A stretch of DNA of 64,000 nt from Bacteroidaceae bacterium (GTDB taxonomy: Bacteria > Bacteroidota > Bacteroidia > Bacteroidales > Bacteroidaceae): positions 1 to 64,000 of the forward strand of contig JAFWYQ010000012.1 in assembly GCA_017517605.1 (NCBI GenBank), read 5' to 3'. Position 1 is the stretch's first letter. Each line of letters opens with the position of its first letter. Below, in pieces: positions 41,860-52,850 of this stretch. The translations under genes and the position numbers were made by a program. The notes beneath the pieces are model-generated. The model was given only the letters and a program-made list of their open reading frames with translations. It was not told the DNA's origin and searched no databases.

Positions 41860-42942
41860 TTATTCCAAATAAAGATAGTCGTAATGAATCAGAGGGCGTT
41901 GTCCGTGCTTGCCGGCCACACTACGCGCTTCAGCAGCATCGCAAGCCACGCGGCCGACACCGATGCGGATACCATGAGCATCCATCAGGCTGACAATATC
42001 GTCTTTCTCAAACTCACCCTCAATACGGGTAACACCCACAGGAAGCAGGCTGACGGCCTGTTCGCCCGTGAGCACTTCGACGGCCCGTTCGTTCAGATGA
42101 ATCTCTCCCTTAGCAAAACCTTCGGAGTGGGCAATCCATTTCTTTACACTGCCCATGGCCTCGCGGTTAGGCTCAAAACGGGTACAACGTGTTCCCTCGG
42201 GATCGTGCATAAGGTCCACCAAGATGTTGTCGCGCTTGCCATTGGCAATAAATACGGTGATGCCTTCGTCGGCCACCTTGCGGGCGATATTGGTCTTGGT
42301 AATCATACCGCCACGTCCAAAGCCCGACTTTTCTGTCTGTATATACTCCGTCAGGTCCTTGCCCAGCTCCACCACAGGAATGAGGCTGCTTGCCGGATCG
42401 GCAGGCGAACCGGTGAAAATGCCATCAATATTGCTGAGGATAACCAGTGCTTGTGCATCCATCATGGAGGCAATGAGGCCGCTCAGCTCATCGTTGTCGG
42501 TAAACATCAGTTCCGTCACCGAAATGGTATCGTTCTCGTTGACAATGGGGATGACACCATTCTCCAGCATCACGCTCATGCATCCGCGCTGGTTCAGGTA
42601 GTGACGGCGTGTGCCGAAGTTTTCCTTCATCGTCAGCACTTGACCTACGGAGATATGGTGTTCGCGAAAAAGTTCGTAGTATCGGTTGATAAGTTTGGCC
42701 TGTCCTACGGCCGAATACAGTTGGCGCTGCTCCACGCTGTCCATCCGCTTGTCGATATGCAGTTCGCTACGTCCTGATGCCACAGCACCCGAAGAGATGA
42801 GTATCACCTCAATACCCTCGCGACGAAGCACAGCAATTTGGTCGACCAAGGCCGACATACGGGTAACATCCAACGTACCATCCTTACGCGTAAGCACGTT
42901 GCTACCAACCTTTACCGCTATTCTTGTAAAGCAATTTGCCAT
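41860..42942 (-). CDS. proB: Glutamate 5-kinase
   Basis: The product is 360 residues starting MANCFTRIAVKVGSNVL; eight upstream codons are unlikely to be translated. It has the amino-acid-kinase domain (AVKVGSNVLTRKDG, LISSGAVASGRSEL, VNENDTISV, FTDNDELSG, GRGGMITK) and a C-terminal PUA domain (~275-360). It performs the first step of proline synthesis and is normally feedback-inhibited by proline. Gene order proB-proA-argF' couples proline and succinyl-arginine synthesis from glutamate. Confidence 0.96.
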   Translation of the reverse strand: MANCFTRIAVKVGSNVLTRKDGTLDVTRMSALVDQIAVLRREGIEVILISSGAVASGRSELHIDKRMDSVEQRQLYSAVGQAKLINRYYELFREHHISVGQVLTMKENFGTRRHYLNQRGCMSVMLENGVIPIVNENDTISVTELMFTDNDELSGLIASMMDAQALVILSNIDGIFTGSPADPASSLIPVVELGKDLTEYIQTEKSGFGRGGMITKTNIARKVADEGITVFIANGKRDNILVDLMHDPEGTRCTRFEPNREAMGSVKKWIAHSEGFAKGEIHLNERAVEVLTGEQAVSLLPVGVTRIEGEFEKDDIVSLMDAHGIRIGVGRVACDAAEARSVAGKHGQRPLIHYDYLYLE

Positions 42943-43034
42943 ATTTTCATTCTTTTTGTCGCGCAAAGGTAGTACTTTTTATTCAAAATGACAAGAAAAG
43001 AAGAAAATACAGCAAAAAGTCATAGGAAATCATT

Positions 43035-44249
43035 TTAAAACATCCGGCTCACCCGCTCTACACCAGCCACAAGGATGTCCACCTCATCCCTTGTGTTGTA
43101 CAATCCAAAGGAGGCGCGAACGGTGCCTTCGATACCCAATCGTTGCATCAACGGTTGGGCACAATGGTGCCCTGTGCGCACGGCAATACCAAGGCGGTCG
43201 AGCAAAGTTCCCATATCGAAGTGATGAATGTCGCCCACCAGAAAAGAGACCACACTGCTCTTATGTTCGGCTTCACCGATAAGGCGCATATTCGGGATTT
43301 CCTTCAAACGCATCATGGCATATTGTGTAAGGTCATGCTCGTGAGCAGCAATATTGTCCATTCCAAGGGCCGTAACATAGTCGAGTGCACGCGCCAAAGC
43401 CGTTGTAGCGATATAGTCAGGTGTACCAGCCTCGAACTTGAAGGGCAATTCATTGAAAGTAGTCTTTTCAAAAGTGACGGTCTGAATCATCTCCCCTCCA
43501 CCCTGATAGGGCGGCAGACGGTCGAGCCACTCCTCCTTGCCATAGAGCACCCCCACGCCTGTAGGGCCATACACCTTGTGTCCACTGAAGGCATAGAAGT
43601 CGGCATCCAAATCCTGTACATCCACCGCAGCATGAGGCACACCCTGTGCACCATCTACCAACACGGGCACTCCATGTTCGTGAGCCGTGGCAATCATCTG
43701 CTTCACGGGGTTCACCGTACCCAGCACATTGCTCACATGAGTGACGCTCACCAGCTTTGTCCGCTCACTGAAAAGTTTTTCGTATTCATCCAAAAGCAGC
43801 TCCCCCTGGTCGTTCATCGGGATAACCTTGATGGCAATCCCCTTACGGGCAGCCAACAGTTGCCAGGGTACAATGTTGCTATGGTGTTCCATGGTGGAGA
43901 CAATCACTTCATCGCCCTCACTCATGAACTCTTCGCCAAAGGAGAAGGCCAGCAGATTGATACTCTCCGTCGTGCCCCGGGTAAAAATCACCTCGTTGGT
44001 CGAACGGGCATTGATGAACCGGCGCACCGTCTCACGGCTACCCTCGTGCAATTCCGTAGCTTGTTGCGAGAGGAAGTGTACCCCACGGTGCACATTGGCA
44101 TTCACACTATAGTACTCGTCCACCATAGCATCCACCACCATGCGCGGCTTCTGTGTCGTAGCCCCATTGTCCAGATACACCAACGGCTTGCCATACACCT
44201 CACGCCCCAAAATGGGGAAATCTTCTCTTACCTTATTTATATCGTACAT
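43035..44249 (-). CDS. sufS: SufS-type cysteine desulfurase
   Basis: The 404-residue PLP enzyme takes sulfur from cysteine for iron-sulfur cluster assembly. It shows YLDNGATTQKP, VHFLSQQATE, TRGTTESINL, EHHSNIVPW, the PLP lysine in FSGHKVYGPTG, and the catalytic cysteine in RTGHHCAQPLM. It is last in a sufB-C-D-S operon on the minus strand. Confidence 0.96.
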   Translation of the reverse strand: MYDINKVREDFPILGREVYGKPLVYLDNGATTQKPRMVVDAMVDEYYSVNANVHRGVHFLSQQATELHEGSRETVRRFINARSTNEVIFTRGTTESINLLAFSFGEEFMSEGDEVIVSTMEHHSNIVPWQLLAARKGIAIKVIPMNDQGELLLDEYEKLFSERTKLVSVTHVSNVLGTVNPVKQMIATAHEHGVPVLVDGAQGVPHAAVDVQDLDADFYAFSGHKVYGPTGVGVLYGKEEWLDRLPPYQGGGEMIQTVTFEKTTFNELPFKFEAGTPDYIATTALARALDYVTALGMDNIAAHEHDLTQYAMMRLKEIPNMRLIGEAEHKSSVVSFLVGDIHHFDMGTLLDRLGIAVRTGHHCAQPLMQRLGIEGTVRASFGLYNTRDEVDILVAGVERVSRMF

Positions 44250-44293
44250 CAGTTTCTATTCAATCGAACACGGCCAATACGACCAATTATATA

Positions 44294-45643
44294 TTATTTA
44301 CCACTGCACATGGTACACCCTTGGCACTTGCCCATTTCACCACGGAAACGTTTATCGACGAGCAGGTGAAGGCGGTCGCGAAGGGCATCGAGGCGAATGG
44401 TGTCAATAACCTCGCCCACAAAGGCAAACATAAGGAGCAAGCGGGCTTCCTTCTCACCAATACCGCGCTGACGCATGTAGAAGAGGGCACTTTCATCGAG
44501 CTGACCCACCGTAGCACCATGGCTGCACTTCACGTCGTCGGCATAAATTTCCAACTGCGGCTGAGTGTACATACGAGCTTGACGGGTGACACAAAGGTTG
44601 CGGTTAGTCTGCTGGGACGAGGTGTGTTGTGCCCCCTCGCGAACGAGGACTTTACCTGCAAAAGCTCCTGTGGCACTATCATCGAGAACATATTTGAAAA
44701 GTTCGTTGCTAGTGCAATCGTTTACAGCATGGTCAATAAAGGTGTTGTTGTCGACATGTTGGTGCTTGTCTGCAATGGCCATACCACAGAGGTCGATGTG
44801 TGCACCTTGTCCGGCAAGAGTGACATGTGTGGTATTGCGTGTCGTTCCATTGTGGAGGGTAATACCGTTGACAAGCACGTTGCTGTCGGCCTCCTGATGT
44901 ACGTAGAGGTTGCTGAAACGAGTGGTTGAAGTGGTGCTTTCCTCCAACTCATAGAGGTCGAAGGTGGCTCCTGCTCCCACGAAGACTTCAATGACTTGGG
45001 TAGCAAGGAAATCGACCTTGTCCATCGTATGGTCACACATCAGCAGACGGGCTTGTGCTCCATCCTCTATGATAATGAGTACACGGCGGTTGACCATGAA
45101 ATTGACATCGGCACGCAGGATGTTCACCAGTTGGATGGGTTTCTCCACCGCCATCCCCTTAGGGACATAGAGCAACAGGCCATCCTGAGCCAGCATGGTG
45201 TTGAGTGCCACTATTGCATCCTTGGAGGTGTCGCCCAATTTGCCATAATATTTGGCAAGAAGGTCAGGATATTGTGTAGATAATTCCTTCAAACTACCTA
45301 TCAACAATCCTGCAGGGAAATTATTTTTTGGCAATGCCTTGCCATAAAACCTATCATTCACCATGAAGTAAAGCGCGGTGCTCAAGTTGGGGACATCGCA
45401 CTTGAAGACATCGTAGGGATTAACAGGGATATCCAAGCGGTTGAGATTCAATCCATAGTCCGGTGCGAACAGTTTGGCAGCATCTGTATATTTATATGCT
45501 TCAATCTTTCGAGTAGGAAAACTCAATTGCTTGAAATCAGCAAAGGCCCTTGCTCGCGGAGCATTCAGCACCTCAGCACTATGCTTGCAAATCATAGCTT
45601 CGCACTGCTCGAAAAGCTCTATATATTGTTGTTCTGGGTTCAT
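44294..45643 (-). CDS. sufD: SufD iron-sulfur scaffold subunit
   Basis: 449 residues from MNPEQQYIELF; a start eight codons earlier (45667) cannot be excluded. The SufBD core is visible: VPKGMAVEKPIQLVNI, IIEDGAQARLLMCDH, LYVHQEADSNVLVNGI, GAFAGKVLVREGAQHTSSQQTNRNLC and CSHGATVGQLDESALFYMRQRGI. It partners with SufB and SufC in Fe-S cluster assembly. An extra C-terminal run ending FRGEMGKCQGCTMCSGK has a CxxCxxC pattern not seen in all SufD proteins. Confidence 0.93.
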   Translation of the reverse strand: MNPEQQYIELFEQCEAMICKHSAEVLNAPRARAFADFKQLSFPTRKIEAYKYTDAAKLFAPDYGLNLNRLDIPVNPYDVFKCDVPNLSTALYFMVNDRFYGKALPKNNFPAGLLIGSLKELSTQYPDLLAKYYGKLGDTSKDAIVALNTMLAQDGLLLYVPKGMAVEKPIQLVNILRADVNFMVNRRVLIIIEDGAQARLLMCDHTMDKVDFLATQVIEVFVGAGATFDLYELEESTTSTTRFSNLYVHQEADSNVLVNGITLHNGTTRNTTHVTLAGQGAHIDLCGMAIADKHQHVDNNTFIDHAVNDCTSNELFKYVLDDSATGAFAGKVLVREGAQHTSSQQTNRNLCVTRQARMYTQPQLEIYADDVKCSHGATVGQLDESALFYMRQRGIGEKEARLLLMFAFVGEVIDTIRLDALRDRLHLLVDKRFRGEMGKCQGCTMCSGK

Positions 45644-45695
45644 ACACGTAAACATTTTATTTTTCATCTGCAGATGATGCAGATGAAAAATGAAT

Positions 45696-46448
45696 TTATT
45701 CGTTCACTTCCTTTTTTATCCAGTCGAAGCCTCGGGATTCGATTTCTTGTGCCAAGTCAGGGCCACCAGTCTTCACGATGCGTCCGTTGAGCAGGACGTG
45801 GACAATGTCCGGCTTCAAGTAGTCCAGCAGGCGTTGGTAGTGGGTGATGACCAAAGCACTGGTCTCAGGTGTGCGCAGCTTGTTGAATCCTTCGGCTACG
45901 ATGCGGAGGGCATCCACGTCGAGGCCCGAGTCCGTTTCGTCGAGGATGGCGAAGGTGGGTTCCAACATGGCCATCTGGAAGATTTCGTTGCGCTTCTTCT
46001 CACCGCCGCTGAAGCCTTCGTTCACACTGCGGTTGGCCAACTTGCCGTCCAGTTCCACGATGGCACGCTTCTCGCGCATCAGTTTCAGAAACTCGCTGGC
46101 GGTGAGGAGAGGTTGCCCCCTATATTTGCGTTGCTCATTCACGGCTGCACGCATAAAATTCACCATGCTTACACCAGGAATCTCCACGGGGTGCTGGAAG
46201 GAGAGGAAGATGCCTTCGTGTGCACGGTCTTCAGGACTCATTTCCAACAGGTCCTTACCGTTGAAAATGATGCTTCCCTTGGTCACTTCGTAGGCGGGAT
46301 GTCCCACGAGCACATTGCTCAGTGTACTCTTTCCGGCTCCATTCTGTCCCATCAGGGCATGCACTTCGCCATCGCGAATGGTCAGGTTGATACCCTTCAA
46401 TATCTCTTTGCCATTGATGCTGGCATGTAAATCTTTTATTTCTAACAT
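45696..46448 (-). CDS. sufC: SufC ATPase of the iron-sulfur assembly complex
   Basis: The 250-residue ABC-type ATPase has Walker A GQNGAGKSTLS (35-45), the Q-loop region FLSFQHPVEIPGV, signature FSGGEKKRNEIFQ, Walker B FAILDETDSGLD and an H-loop ITHYQRLL. The 'GFSGGEKKRNE' and 'DSGLD' wording is specific to SufC. It drives the SufBCD scaffold. It begins 34 bases after the sufB stop. Confidence 0.96.
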   Translation of the reverse strand: MLEIKDLHASINGKEILKGINLTIRDGEVHALMGQNGAGKSTLSNVLVGHPAYEVTKGSIIFNGKDLLEMSPEDRAHEGIFLSFQHPVEIPGVSMVNFMRAAVNEQRKYRGQPLLTASEFLKLMREKRAIVELDGKLANRSVNEGFSGGEKKRNEIFQMAMLEPTFAILDETDSGLDVDALRIVAEGFNKLRTPETSALVITHYQRLLDYLKPDIVHVLLNGRIVKTGGPDLAQEIESRGFDWIKKEVNE

Positions 46449-46482
46449 AGTCGTCTACTATTATTATGCTATTATATTCGTT

Positions 46483-47955
46483 TTATCCCACACTTCCCTC
46501 CAACGAGATAGAGAGCAACTTCTGTGCCTCGACGGCAAACTCCATGGGCAGTTTGTTGATGACCTCCTTGGCATAACCGTTGACGATGAGTCCTATGGCA
46601 TCTTCAGTAGAGATACCTCGCTGGTTGCAATAGAAGATTTGGTCTTCGCTGATTTTCGATGTCGTAGCCTCATGCTCAACGATAGCCGTTTCGTTACGGA
46701 TGTCCATGTAGGGGAAAGTATGTGCGCCACACTTGTCGCCCAACAGGAGCGAATCGCACTGGCTATAGTTACGGGCATTATCGGCCTTTTCGGCCACACG
46801 CACCAAGCCACGATAAGAGTTTTCGCTCAATCCGGCTGAAATGCCTTTACTTACAATGGTACTTCTGGTGTTGCGTCCCAAGTGTATCATCTTCGTGCCC
46901 GTGTCGGCCTGCTGGTGATTGTTGGTCACAGCCACACTATAGAACTCAGCTATAGAATTGTCGCCCGAAAGGATGCACGAAGGGTACTTCCACGTGATGG
47001 CACTACCGGTCTCAACCTGTGTCCACGAGAGTTTGCTGTCCACTCCCTTGCAATGGCCACGCTTGGTGACGAAGTTATAGACACCACCCTTGCCCTCGGC
47101 ATCACCCGGATACCAATTCTGCACGGTGCTGTACTTCACCTCGGCACGGTCGTTCACCACAATCTCCACAATAGCGGCATGAAGCTGGTTCTCGTCACGC
47201 ATGGGCGCGGTACATCCTTCCAGATAAGAAACATAGCTGTCATCATCGGCCACGATGAGTGTACGTTCGAACTGCCCCGTGTTGGCTGCATTGATACGGA
47301 AATAGGTGGAAAGCTCCATAGGGCAACGAACTCCTTTAGGAATATAGACAAACGAACCGTCGCTGAAAACTGCCGAGTTGAGTGCGGCAAAGTAGTTGTC
47401 CCTGTAGGGCACTACCGAGCCAAGGTATTTCTGTACCAAATCGGGATGTTCGCGCACTGCCTCGCTGATGGAGCAGAAGATTATGCCCTTCTCCATGAGG
47501 GTCTCCTTGAAGGTGGTCTTCACGCTTACCGAGTCCATCACCGCATCTACGGCCATACCACTCAATGCCATCTGTTCTTCCAAAGGGATACCCAATTTGT
47601 CAAACGTCTTCAGCAACTCAGGGTCCACTTCATCAAGACTCTTCGGTGCATCCTTCTTCTTGGCTGTAGGGTCGGCATAGTACGAAATGGCCTGATAGTC
47701 AATCTCGGGGATACGCAAATGTGCCCACGTAGGCATCTCCATCGTCAACCAATGGCGATAAGCCTTCAGACGAAATTCCAAGAGCCACTCAGGTTCCCCC
47801 TTTTTAGCCGAGATGAGTCGGACAACCTCCTCGCTAAGGCCCTTTTCTATGATTTCCGTGTGAACTTCCGTAGTGAAGCCGTACTTGTACTTCTCCTGGG
47901 TGAGTTCCTTCACGTATTTATTAGGTTCTTCTTTCTTTATCTCTTTATTTTCCAT
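46483..47955 (-). CDS. sufB: SufB iron-sulfur scaffold protein
   Basis: The product is 490 residues starting [15 protein letters not shown]; the 12 codons upstream overlap the cvpA end and lack support. It shows [88 protein letters not shown] C-terminal motifs, and the conserved cysteine in [19 protein letters not shown]. It is first in the suf operon. Confidence 0.95.
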   Translation of the reverse strand: MENKEIKKEEPNKYVKELTQEKYKYGFTTEVHTEIIEKGLSEEVVRLISAKKGEPEWLLEFRLKAYRHWLTMEMPTWAHLRIPEIDYQAISYYADPTAKKKDAPKSLDEVDPELLKTFDKLGIPLEEQMALSGMAVDAVMDSVSVKTTFKETLMEKGIIFCSISEAVREHPDLVQKYLGSVVPYRDNYFAALNSAVFSDGSFVYIPKGVRCPMELSTYFRINAANTGQFERTLIVADDDSYVSYLEGCTAPMRDENQLHAAIVEIVVNDRAEVKYSTVQNWYPGDAEGKGGVYNFVTKRGHCKGVDSKLSWTQVETGSAITWKYPSCILSGDNSIAEFYSVAVTNNHQQADTGTKMIHLGRNTRSTIVSKGISAGLSENSYRGLVRVAEKADNARNYSQCDSLLLGDKCGAHTFPYMDIRNETAIVEHEATTSKISEDQIFYCNQRGISTEDAIGLIVNGYAKEVINKLPMEFAVEAQKLLSISLEGSVG

Positions 47956-47965
47956 AATGAGGAAA

Positions 47966-48481
47966 TTACAAATTCTGGCTTTGCCCCACAATTTGTTCTC
48001 CCGCTACTTTTATCGCAGGGATGAAGGCTCCGGCCAGGTCATACATTGGTTTATATAACACTGACTCGTTCTTGATAGTTTGGGGTAACAAGTCATTTTC
48101 TGTGTCCACAAATTCCAGTAATTGGGCGGCCATGCCTACAAAAAGCATAAACTTGATGGCTCCCAAGCCACCACCCAACCAACGATTGACCCAACCGAGG
48201 TGTACCACTTGTAACGCCTTGGTAAGGAACGAGGCAAAAAGGGAGAAAAGCAATGGCACGATAATCCACAACATAAAAAAGGCCAGTACCCGACCTATGG
48301 TTACCGACACTCCGATGGCAGGAGCTACCCAATCGCCCACTTCGACAAACAGGGCACGCGCTACCAACAAACCGACAATCAAACCCACCAATGAGGAGAG
48401 TTGGCGAATGAATCCCTTCATCATCCCCCACACGGTGCCGATGCCGATAAATACCAGTATAACAATATCTATTACGGTCAT
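47966..48481 (-). CDS. CvpA-family inner-membrane protein
   Basis: The product is 171 residues starting [15 protein letters not shown]. It has four membrane segments and the CvpA-family opening [24 protein letters not shown], then [27 protein letters not shown]. CvpA is linked to colicin V production in E. coli and, more widely, to envelope and bile-salt tolerance. It ends 10 bases before sufB, so it may head the suf transcript. Confidence 0.88.
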   Translation of the reverse strand: MTVIDIVILVFIGIGTVWGMMKGFIRQLSSLVGLIVGLLVARALFVEVGDWVAPAIGVSVTIGRVLAFFMLWIIVPLLFSLFASFLTKALQVVHLGWVNRWLGGGLGAIKFMLFVGMAAQLLEFVDTENDLLPQTIKNESVLYKPMYDLAGAFIPAIKVAGEQIVGQSQNL

Positions 48482-48486
48482 AATTA

Positions 48487-48590
48487 TAAAAAGCCCTCCC
48501 CCATGCCCCTCCACTAGGGAGGGGAGTAACATGTTTTACACACTATCTACTCCCCTCCCCAGGGAGGGGCAAGGGGGAGGGTCCTCTATT
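48487..48590. repeat. CCCTCCCCCATGCCCC palindrome between cvpA and infB
   Basis: CCCTCCCCCATGCCCCTCC at 48494-48512 is mirrored by GGGAGGGGCAAGGGGGAGGG at 48561-48580 around a TAACATG centre. The arms repeat smaller CTCCCC units. The element could terminate transcription from infB. Confidence 0.75.
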
Positions 48591-48596
48591 CATTAT

Positions 48597-51467
48597 TTAC
48601 AACGTCTGCTGCACTTCAACCTCCTGGAAGGACTCGATGATGTCGCCCACCTGGATGTCGTTGTAGCTGACGAGACTGATACCACACTCGAAGTTGGTGC
48701 CGACCTCCTTCACATCGTCTTTGAAACGCTTCAAAGCATTAATGTTACCAGTGAAGATAACGATACCGTCGCGGATAAGGCGTGCCTTGTCGGAACGTTT
48801 CACCTTTCCTTCCTTCACCATAGCACCGGCCACAGTACCCACCTTAGTGATGCGGAACACCTCGCGCACCTCGATGGTAGCGGTCACCTCTTCCTTCACC
48901 ACCGGAGCAAGCATACCGACCATAGCAGCCTTCACCTCTTCGATAGCGTCGTAGATGACTGAGTACTTGCGGATGTCCACACCGTTCTGCTCGGCCAACT
49001 TGGCGGCTGATGCAGAAGGACGTACCTGGAAGCCCACGATGATAGCACCTGATGCAGAAGCCAATACAACGTCAGACTCTGAAATCTGTCCCACACCCTT
49101 GTGCAGCACATTCACCTGAATCTGCTCGGTAGAAAGCTTGATCAACGAGTCGCTCAACGCCTCCACAGAACCGTCCACGTCACCCTTTACGATGATATTC
49201 AACTCGTGGAAGTCACCCAAAGCCAAGCGGCGACCCACTTCGTCGAGAGTCAACATCTTCTGAGTACGCAAGCCCTGTTCGCGCTGCAACTGCTCACGCT
49301 TGTTGGCAATCTCGCGTGCCTCTTGTTCAGAATCCAGAACATGGAAAGTGTCACCTGCAGCAGGCGCACCGTTCAATCCAAGAATCAATACGGGTTCAGC
49401 CGGTCCGGCCTCTTTGATGCGTTGGTTACGCTCGTTGAACATGGCCTTAATCTTACCATAGTGTGTACCAGCCAATACGATGTCTCCCATACGGAGTGTT
49501 CCGTTTGACACGAGCACGGTAGCCACATAACCGCGACCTTTATCGAGTGACGACTCGATGATGGAACCTGTACCCTTACGGTCGGGATTGGCCTTCAACT
49601 CCAACATTTCGGCCTCGAGCAACACTTTCTCGAGCAATTCCTCCACACCGATACCCTTCTTGGCAGAGATGTCCTGGCTCTGATACTTACCACCCCACTC
49701 TTCTACGAGGAAGTTCATGGCAGCCAGCTCTTCCTTAATCTTGTCGGGATTGGCGGCAGGCTTATCCACTTTGTTGATGGCAAACACAATAGGGACACCC
49801 GCAGCCATCGCATGGTTGATGGCCTCCTTCGTCTGAGGCATCACGCTATCGTCGGCAGCTACGATGATGATGGCAATATCCGTTGCTTTGGCACCACGGG
49901 CACGCATGGCGGTAAATGCCTCGTGACCAGGAGTATCCAAGAAGGTAATATTGCGTCCATCATCCAATGTCACATGATAAGCACCGATGTGCTGGGTGAT
50001 ACCACCCGCCTCACCGGCAATCACATTGGCCTTACGGATGTAGTCGAGCAACGAAGTCTTACCGTGGTCAACGTGACCCATCACCGTTACAATCGGTGCA
50101 CGAGGTTTCAAGTCTTCCTCGCTGTCCTCCTCTTCGGTAATGGCTTCGGCCACTTCGGCACTTACATATTCTGTCTGGAAGCCAAACTCCTCGGCCACCA
50201 TATCAATCGTTTCCGCATCCAAACGTTGGTTGATGGACACCATGATACCAATGCTCATGCAGGTACCGATAACCTTTGTTACAGGCACGTCCATCATGTT
50301 GGCCAATTCATTGGCTGTTACAAATTCAGTAAGTTTGAGAACCTTGCTTTCCAACTCTTCCTGCATCTCCAACTCCATCTGACGGTTGAAGGCATTCTCG
50401 CGCTTCTCCTTACGGAACTTGGCTCCCTTGTTCTTTCCCTTGGCGGTCAGACGTGCCAACGTCTCTTTAACCTGCTTGGCAACATCCTCGTCGCTCACTT
50501 CAGCCTTTACGGGAGCCGGTTTCTTGTTGCGTTCCTTACGCTTGCGGTCATGCTTGTCGGCAGATGCTGCACCCGGCGTACCTCCACCGGCAGGTTTGTT
50601 ACCTCCACCATTATTCTGGCGTTGGTTGTTGCCACCACCCGCGTTGGCACCTTCCTTGGCTATATCTACACGCTCCTTATTGATACGGTTGCGCTTCTTT
50701 TTCTTCTTGCCTTCGCCACCTTCGCCCTCGCTATCCTTACGGATTTCCTTCATGATGGAATCCTTCAATTGCTTGCGCTGTTCCATGCGCTGGCGGTCTT
50801 TCTCCTCACGTTCCTTCTTACGTTCCTCTTTAGACTTCTTCTTAGGACGCGTAGATTGGTTAAGAGCAGCCAAGTCGATTTGTCCTACCACATTGATTTT
50901 GGAAACGAGTTCGGGAGTACGCAACTTGAACACGCCCTCTTCCTTTTTCTCAGTGTCAACAACCTTTGGCCGAGTTTCAGACACTACAGGAGCGGGGTTC
51001 TCTGCCACAACTTCCTTCACAGGTTCTGCCTTAGGAGCCTCAACCTTTACCTGTTCCCTCTCTGCGGGAACAGGTTTTTCCTTCACAGGTTCAGGCTTCT
51101 TCGGTTCTTTTTCCTCAGGTGTAGAAGATTTTTTTCCCAGGTTATCCAAATCTATTTTCCCTACGGGCTTGAATTTCGGTTTCAATTCTTCCGAAACGCC
51201 AACACGCACAACCTCTTCCTGTTTCTTTTCGACAGGCTTTTCCTCTTTCTGTTTTTTAGGCATTTCGCGAACAACGGGCTTTACGGGTTTTCCGCGCAAT
51301 GCATCGTCCTTGCCAAACTCTTTCACAAGGGCGTCATATTGTTCATCAGTTATTTTCGTATTAGAATCAGCCTCTACAGTACCGAAGCCCTTCTTTTGCA
51401 AGAACTCAACTGCCGTTGAAATTCCCACATTCAATTCTCTTATTACTTTACTCAGTCTTACTGCCAT
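48597..51467 (-). CDS. infB: Translation initiation factor IF-2
   Basis: The 956-residue GTPase brings initiator tRNA to the small subunit. It has an N-terminal IF2_N domain ([20 protein letters not shown]), a long charged Lys/Glu/Pro linker (~70-345), a second IF2_N (~375-440), and the GTPase with [12 protein letters not shown] (~464-475), DTPGHEAF and NKVD. Domains C1 and C2 follow to the end. Length is in line with Bacteroidetes IF-2. It is third in rimP-nusA-infB. Confidence 0.97.
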   Translation of the reverse strand: MAVRLSKVIRELNVGISTAVEFLQKKGFGTVEADSNTKITDEQYDALVKEFGKDDALRGKPVKPVVREMPKKQKEEKPVEKKQEEVVRVGVSEELKPKFKPVGKIDLDNLGKKSSTPEEKEPKKPEPVKEKPVPAEREQVKVEAPKAEPVKEVVAENPAPVVSETRPKVVDTEKKEEGVFKLRTPELVSKINVVGQIDLAALNQSTRPKKKSKEERKKEREEKDRQRMEQRKQLKDSIMKEIRKDSEGEGGEGKKKKKRNRINKERVDIAKEGANAGGGNNQRQNNGGGNKPAGGGTPGAASADKHDRKRKERNKKPAPVKAEVSDEDVAKQVKETLARLTAKGKNKGAKFRKEKRENAFNRQMELEMQEELESKVLKLTEFVTANELANMMDVPVTKVIGTCMSIGIMVSINQRLDAETIDMVAEEFGFQTEYVSAEVAEAITEEEDSEEDLKPRAPIVTVMGHVDHGKTSLLDYIRKANVIAGEAGGITQHIGAYHVTLDDGRNITFLDTPGHEAFTAMRARGAKATDIAIIIVAADDSVMPQTKEAINHAMAAGVPIVFAINKVDKPAANPDKIKEELAAMNFLVEEWGGKYQSQDISAKKGIGVEELLEKVLLEAEMLELKANPDRKGTGSIIESSLDKGRGYVATVLVSNGTLRMGDIVLAGTHYGKIKAMFNERNQRIKEAGPAEPVLILGLNGAPAAGDTFHVLDSEQEAREIANKREQLQREQGLRTQKMLTLDEVGRRLALGDFHELNIIVKGDVDGSVEALSDSLIKLSTEQIQVNVLHKGVGQISESDVVLASASGAIIVGFQVRPSASAAKLAEQNGVDIRKYSVIYDAIEEVKAAMVGMLAPVVKEEVTATIEVREVFRITKVGTVAGAMVKEGKVKRSDKARLIRDGIVIFTGNINALKRFKDDVKEVGTNFECGISLVSYNDIQVGDIIESFQEVEVQQTL

Positions 51468-51477
51468 AATTATTTAA

Positions 51478-51583
51478 TTTGCCAATGTGTGAACCATGTG
51501 CTAATGTGCTAATAAGTGGCCTATCGGCCTTTGTGTGCCGAATCGTTTATTAACACATTGGCACATTAGCACATTGGCATATT
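51478..51583. repeat. AATGTGCTAATGTGC inverted array between nusA and infB
   Basis: CCAATGTGTG..ATGTGCTAATGTGCTAATAAG is mirrored by ACACATTGGCACATTAGCACATTGG around a GGCCTATCGGCC hairpin centre. Related arrays lie at 56155-56255 and 57447-57622. Its position inside a core operon means the operon is transcribed through it. Confidence 0.78.
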
Positions 51584-51587
51584 AATT

Positions 51588-52844
51588 TTATTCTTCAAAT
51601 TCCGCTCTCAAAATATCCAGGATCTCATCCACTGTATCCTCTTCGAGGTCTGCTTTTTCAATCAGCATTTCGCGCGGAGCGTTCAACACACCCTTAGCCG
51701 TGTCGATACCCAACTTCTTGATGGCATCAATCACCCAATCGTCAATTTCATCACGGAATTCATCGAGCATGATATCCTCTTCGCCTTCTCCCTCTTCCAG
51801 TTCACGGAATACATCGATGGTATACTCAGTCAGCATACTGGCCAACTTGATATTCATACCCTGCTTACCGATAGCCAACGAAACCTCTTCGGGACGCAAG
51901 TATACCTCAGCCTTATGGTTCTCGGCATCCAACTCCAGCGAACTTACCTTTGCAGGACTAAGCGCACGCTTGATGAAAAGTTCAATATTGCTGGTAAAGG
52001 GAATCACGTCAATGTTTTCATTACGCAACTCACGCACAATTCCGCGAATACGCGAACCTTGTACACCCACGCAAGCTCCTACTGGATCAATGCGGTCATC
52101 GTAAGATTCCACTGCAATCTTGGCACGTTCACCCGGTATGCGTGCAATACGACGTACAGTAATGAGGCCATCATTGATTTCGGGAACTTCATTTTCCAAC
52201 AGACGCTGCAAGAACATGGGAGACGTACGGCTCAATATAATCTTGGGATTGTTGTTGACATTATCCACACGGGCAATGACGGCACGTACAGCCTCGCCCT
52301 TACGATAGAAATCCGAAGGAATCTGTTCGGTCTTAGGCAAAAGCAATTCATTACCTTCATCGTCCAACAACAGAATCTCTTTCTTCCAAATCTGATATAC
52401 TTCAGCACTGATAATGGTGCCGACTTTGTCTATATACTTATTATAAAGACTATCCTTCTCTAATTCAAGAATCTTGGCAGCCAATGTCTGACGCAGGTTC
52501 AAGATGGCACGACGACCGAATTTCTCAAAAATCACCTCATCCGTAACCTCTTCACCCACTTCGTATGAATCATCAATTTTCTGAGCTTCACTCAACGAAA
52601 TTTGCATGTTAGGATTCACCAGATCCTCATCGGCAACCACTTCACGGTTGCGCCAAATTTCGAAGTCACCCTTATCAGGGTTCACAATTACATCATAGTT
52701 TTCATCCGTACCAAACATCTTGGCGATTACACTGCGGAAGCTCTCCTCCAGCACGCTCACCATAGTGGTTCTGTCGATGTTCTTGGTCTCCTTAAATTCC
52801 GAGAACGTATCAATCAAACTGATTGTTTCTGCTTTCTTGGCCAT
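51588..52844 (-). CDS. nusA: Transcription termination/antitermination factor NusA
   Basis: The 418-residue protein has the NusA N-terminal RNA-polymerase-binding domain (~1-125), an S1 domain (~130-205), two KH domains (~205-345: RIPGERAKIAVES, DPVGACVGVQGSRIRGIVREL, EVSLAIGKQGMNIKLA) and an acidic C-terminal region. It modulates pausing and termination. It lies between rimP and infB. The terminator-like leader of this operon (53345-53368) makes feedback by NusA on its own synthesis plausible. Confidence 0.96.
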   Translation of the reverse strand: MAKKAETISLIDTFSEFKETKNIDRTTMVSVLEESFRSVIAKMFGTDENYDVIVNPDKGDFEIWRNREVVADEDLVNPNMQISLSEAQKIDDSYEVGEEVTDEVIFEKFGRRAILNLRQTLAAKILELEKDSLYNKYIDKVGTIISAEVYQIWKKEILLLDDEGNELLLPKTEQIPSDFYRKGEAVRAVIARVDNVNNNPKIILSRTSPMFLQRLLENEVPEINDGLITVRRIARIPGERAKIAVESYDDRIDPVGACVGVQGSRIRGIVRELRNENIDVIPFTSNIELFIKRALSPAKVSSLELDAENHKAEVYLRPEEVSLAIGKQGMNIKLASMLTEYTIDVFRELEEGEGEEDIMLDEFRDEIDDWVIDAIKKLGIDTAKGVLNAPREMLIEKADLEEDTVDEILDILRAEFEE

Positions 52845-52850
52845 AATTTC

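Noticed and set aside
40690..42777. 695-codon open frame antisense to proA and proB
   Set aside because: It spans two well-recognised genes on the other strand, has no domain character and is rich in His/Gln/Gly as expected from antisense codon bias.
43143..44369. 408-codon open frame antisense to sufS
   Set aside because: The coding strand is clearly sufS; the antisense product shows no known motif.
49812..51419. 535-codon open frame antisense to infB
   Set aside because: It is the mirror of IF-2's biased Lys/Glu codons; the Phe/Leu-rich product has no plausible start or domain.
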